A stretch of DNA of 16,368 nucleotides, taken from the NCBI GenBank assembly GCA_039680225.1, contig JBDKTK010000341.1, positions 1-16,368 of the forward strand, in the 5' to 3' direction. This DNA comes from JBDKTK01 sp039680225 (GTDB taxonomy: Bacteria; Desulfobacterota; Syntrophia; Syntrophales; UBA4778). The notes beneath the pieces are model-generated. The model did no database searches and was not told the DNA's origin. It was given only the letters and a program-made list of their open reading frames with translations. Positions 13,911-16,368 of the stretch are shown piece after piece. The position numbers and the translations under genes are program-made. Position 1 is the stretch's first letter. Each line of letters begins with the position of its first letter.

Positions 13911-15291
13911 AATCGTTATTGCTCTTCTGTTAACCTGCTTCCTCTTCAGCTGCACGATGGCGCCGAAGTACACGAGACCCGAGGCCCCCGTTCCTTCCGA
14001 CTGGCCGGGCGGCCCCGCCTATAAGAAAACAGCGGGTGAAGCAGCCCCCCGGATCATGTGGCAGGATTTCATCCAGAGCGAACAGGTGCGGAAGGTGATA
14101 GAACTATCGCTTGCCAATAACCGCGACCTGCGCGTTTCGGCCCTGAATATCGAAAGGGCCAGGGCGACCTACCGCATCCAGAGGGCGCAACTGTTGCCGA
14201 CGGTGGATGCCCAGGGGACGTTCAGCAAGGAACGTGTCCCCGGAATCCTCTCCGGAACGGGACAGCCTCTGACTACAGAACTGTACAATCTCAACGTGGG
14301 TATAACGGCGTGGGAGATCGATTTCTTCGGCCGCATCCGCAGCCTGAAGGACCAGGCCCTCGAGCTTTACCTCGCCACCGAGCAGGCCCGGCGCAGCGCG
14401 CAGACAGCGCTTATTGCGGAAGTTGCAAATGCCTGCCTGGCCCTGGCCGCCGACCGTGAGAACCTGAAACTCGCCCGTTCCACGCTGGAGGCACAGGAGG
14501 CGACTTATAAAGTGATCCGGCGGCGTTATGAAGTGGGCGCCTCATCCGAACTGGACCTGCGCCAGGCCCAGACAAGGGTTGAGACGGCGCGGGTCGACAT
14601 CGCCAGATATACCGGCCTGATTGCGATGGATGAAAACGCCATCAACCTGCTGGCGGGTTCGCCGGTGGCGGCGGGGCTTTTGCCTGAAGAATTGGATGCA
14701 AACACAGTGCTGCAGGATTTTTCCGCCGGATTGCCGTCGGAAGTCCTGTTAAACCGCCCGGACATCATGCAGTCCGAAAATCTCCTGAAAGCCGCCAATG
14801 CCAACATCGGCGCAGCCCGCGCGGCCCTCTTCCCCCGCATCGCCCTTACCACGAGTATCGGCACGACGAGTGATGCGCTCTCAGGCCTTTTTACAGGGGG
14901 CGCCTCGACATGGAGCTTCGTGCCGCAGATCGTTATACCGATTTTCGATCCGCGCACGTGGGCTGCCTATGATGTGGTCAAAGTGGAAAGGGAAATCGCC
15001 CAGGCCCAGTACGAAGGGGCGATCCAGACTGCGTTCCGGGAGGTGGCCGACGCCCTTGCCCGGCGCGGGACCGTTGACGACCAGCTCCGTGCCCAGCAGG
15101 ACCTTGTCTTCGCCTCGGCGGAAAGCTACCGGCTTTCCAATCTCCGGTACACGAAAGGCATCGATACATACCTGAGCGTCCTCGACTCGCAGCGTTCCCT
15201 CTACGCCTCGCAGCAGGCGCTGATATCCCTGCGGCTCGCCAGGCTCACGAACCTGGTGAATCTTTACAAGGCATTGGGCGGCGGGGCGTAA
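13903..15291 (+). CDS. NodT/OprM-family outer-membrane efflux lipoprotein
   Basis: This 462-residue outer-membrane factor forms the exit channel of the tripartite pump. The signal peptide MNRIVIALLLTCFLFSC ends in a lipobox with Cys17, and the mature start (TMAPKYTRPEAPVPSDW) is that of OprM-like lipoproteins. Two homologous halves follow, each with a helical hairpin: around NIERARATYRIQRAQLLPTV and LKAANANIGAARAALFPRIA. The sequence FGRIRSLKDQALELYLATEQ is a family signature. Its ATG sits inside the end of the pump gene (ATGAATAG overlap), with GGAG just before it, showing translational coupling. It is the last gene of the operon. A weak hairpin at 15450-15466 is the only visible candidate for a terminator downstream. 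Confidence 0.94.
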   Translation: MNRIVIALLLTCFLFSCTMAPKYTRPEAPVPSDWPGGPAYKKTAGEAAPRIMWQDFIQSEQVRKVIELSLANNRDLRVSALNIERARATYRIQRAQLLPTVDAQGTFSKERVPGILSGTGQPLTTELYNLNVGITAWEIDFFGRIRSLKDQALELYLATEQARRSAQTALIAEVANACLALAADRENLKLARSTLEAQEATYKVIRRRYEVGASSELDLRQAQTRVETARVDIARYTGLIAMDENAINLLAGSPVAAGLLPEELDANTVLQDFSAGLPSEVLLNRPDIMQSENLLKAANANIGAARAALFPRIALTTSIGTTSDALSGLFTGGASTWSFVPQIVIPIFDPRTWAAYDVVKVEREIAQAQYEGAIQTAFREVADALARRGTVDDQLRAQQDLVFASAESYRLSNLRYTKGIDTYLSVLDSQRSLYASQQALISLRLARLTNLVNLYKALGGGA

Positions 15292-15363
15292 TGCTATTGC
15301 AGACACTTGAAAATCCCGAATGCGCCACACCTGTGCAGGCAGGGGTCCAGTCTTTTTGAAACC

Positions 15364-15390
15364 GGATTCCTGCTCGCGCAGTAATGACGA
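15364..15390. repeat. Degenerate extragenic palindromic repeat
   Basis: The stretch from 15344 (GGTCCAGTCTTTTTGAAACC) into GGATTCCTGC-TCGC-GCAGTAATGACGA resembles, from memory, a widespread intergenic repeat of the form GGATTCCTGCTTTCGCAGG followed by AATGACG. The hairpin here is worn: CCTGC pairs with GCAG plus one mismatch. It lies in the 235-bp gap (15292-15526) between the efflux operon and the sensor gene. Apart from this and a 6-bp hairpin (ATCAGG/CCTGAT, 15450-15466), nothing clear was seen in that gap. Confidence 0.4.
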
Positions 15391-15526
15391 CTTAAATGGA
15401 TAACATCTCTTCTCAATTTCCTCCTCCTCAGCCTCTCGCGCAGCCGAAAATCAGGTTTCCCCTGATGGTATTCTAATTAATTCCCGAATAAAATCAGCCG
15501 CATTTGCAGTACGTGTCAGATTATAG

Positions 15527-16368
15527 ATGAACAAACATTTATTGGAAGTACAAAACAGGATCGCCAATATTCTCCTTACCACCCCCCGGGACGAAATGTA
15601 TGGGGGGGTGCTTGACGTTGTCCTGGAAGCCACGGGAAGCGTTTACGGCGTCTTCGCTTATATCGATGAAGACGGGGCCGCCGTGGCCCCCTCCATGAGC
15701 CGGAATGTCTGGGCCGAATGCCGGATAGTCGACAAATCCACAAGATTTCCTTCCGAGACGTGGGGCAACTGCTCCTGGGGGCGGTCTATCCGGGAAAAGA
15801 AAAGCATTATTCTGGACACCCCCGGGAAGGTGCCCGAGGGACATGTCCCGATCGAACGGGCCATTGCTGTCCCTATAATCTTCCAGGACCGGGCCATCGG
15901 GGTTTTTGAAGTAGCCAACAAAAAGACACCTTATGCCAATTCAGACGTGGCGGTCCTGGAAAAGATTGCCTCATTCATAGCCCCGGCACTGCATGCCAGG
16001 CTCCTTCACCAGTTCGAGGAGAAAAAGAGAGTCAGGCTGGAAGAACTTTTCATCAAGACCTTCCATTCCAGCCCTGCCCCGTCCGTAATTTCCGGTCTGG
16101 AAGACGGAAAACTTCTGGTCGTCAATTCCGAATTCGTCAGGCTTGTGGGATTTGCCAGGGAAGAGTTGATCGGCAAAACGACCCGTGAGCTCGGGCTGTA
16201 CTGCAATCCCGGCGATCGCTCCCGTATGGTCCGCGCCCTGAAGAAAAAAGGTTCCCTCCGCAATTACGCTTTCAGGCTGCGCACGAAACGGGGAGTATTG
16301 CGGGATACCTCATGGTCATTCGAAATAATCAGGCATGCGGAGCAGGACCTGCTGCTCTCCATCTGCCT
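15527..16368 (+). CDS. GAF + PAS domain sensor protein (probably sensor kinase), N-terminal part
   Basis: The first 280 codons of a gene are cut by the right window edge. Residues 1-160 form a GAF domain: LEVQNRIANILLTTPRDEMY, GGVLDVVLEATGSVYGVFAY, WGRSIREKKSIILD, VPEGHVPIERAIAVPIIF, AIGVFEVANK. A linker helix (EKKRVRLEELFIKTF) leads to a PAS domain from about 180 (SSPAPSVISGLEDGKLLVVN, GFAREELIGKTTRELGL). The family usually continues into more PAS domains and a histidine kinase or GGDEF output, which cannot be seen here. No signal peptide or membrane segment is visible, so a cytoplasmic sensor is likely. A stop codon directly precedes the ATG, fixing the upstream limit; no good Shine-Dalgarno is visible, so a later start such as TTG at codon 6 is possible. 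Confidence 0.85.
   Translation, partial: MNKHLLEVQNRIANILLTTPRDEMYGGVLDVVLEATGSVYGVFAYIDEDGAAVAPSMSRNVWAECRIVDKSTRFPSETWGNCSWGRSIREKKSIILDTPGKVPEGHVPIERAIAVPIIFQDRAIGVFEVANKKTPYANSDVAVLEKIASFIAPALHARLLHQFEEKKRVRLEELFIKTFHSSPAPSVISGLEDGKLLVVNSEFVRLVGFAREELIGKTTRELGLYCNPGDRSRMVRALKKKGSLRNYAFRLRTKRGVLRDTSWSFEIIRHAEQDLLLSIC

Noticed and set aside
15292..15526. Promoter for the GAF+PAS sensor gene in the gap
   Set aside because: No -35/-10 pair with acceptable spacing, no -24/-12 element and no TTGCGA-type palindrome could be found.

Overview
The window looks like a chromosomal segment of a Gram-negative, anaerobic, probably syntrophic or sulfate-reducing member of the Desulfobacterota (former Deltaproteobacteria). 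This is inferred from an FrhB/FdhB-type iron-sulfur protein, CstA and AtoE carboxylate/peptide transporters, sigma-54 control, a GAF+PAS sensor of a style common in that group, and a tripartite efflux pump with an outer-membrane lipoprotein. No rRNA, tRNA, CRISPR array or intact insertion sequence was seen. The taxonomic call is not proven by the sequence.

Left half, all on the minus strand. Positions 1-286 hold the start of an FrhB/FdhB-type Fe-S protein cut by the window edge. Next come two operons read leftwards. Operon 1 is a 92-residue protein of unknown function (2378-2656) followed by cstA (466-2331). Operon 2 is a paralogue of that small protein (6517-6909), an AtoE-type short-chain fatty acid transporter (5085-6529), a stand-alone biotin carboxylase (3602-5005) and a cytidylate-kinase-like protein (2879-3577). 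Both small-protein genes are preceded at the same distance by a good sigma-54 -24/-12 promoter (2699-2714 and 6951-6966). About 52 bp further upstream of each promoter lies an array of three 16-bp palindromes of the type TTGCGAAATTTCGCAA (2766-2820 and 7019-7085). A GAF-AAA+-Fis sigma-54 activator gene (7125-8660) lies directly beside the second array, on the plus strand. The simplest reading is one regulon: the activator senses a small molecule through its GAF domain and switches on two carboxylate/peptide uptake operons, each led by a member of the small protein family. This is the most interesting part of the window.

The AtoE gene shows an apparent one-base frameshift in an A6 run just after its well-placed ATG. 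It may be a sequencing error, a slippage site or a true lesion.

Right half, plus strand. A TetR regulator (8803-9378) with an operator-like palindrome at its own start precedes a lipoprotein membrane-fusion protein, an RND pump and a NodT/OprM-type outer-membrane factor (9401-15291). These genes are tightly spaced or overlapping and form a complete efflux operon. After a 235-bp gap with a degenerate extragenic palindrome, a GAF+PAS sensor gene begins at 15527 and runs off the window.

No gene-free stretch exceeds 300 bp. The long open frames antisense to cstA, accC, atoE and the RND gene are shadows of high-GC coding and were left out.
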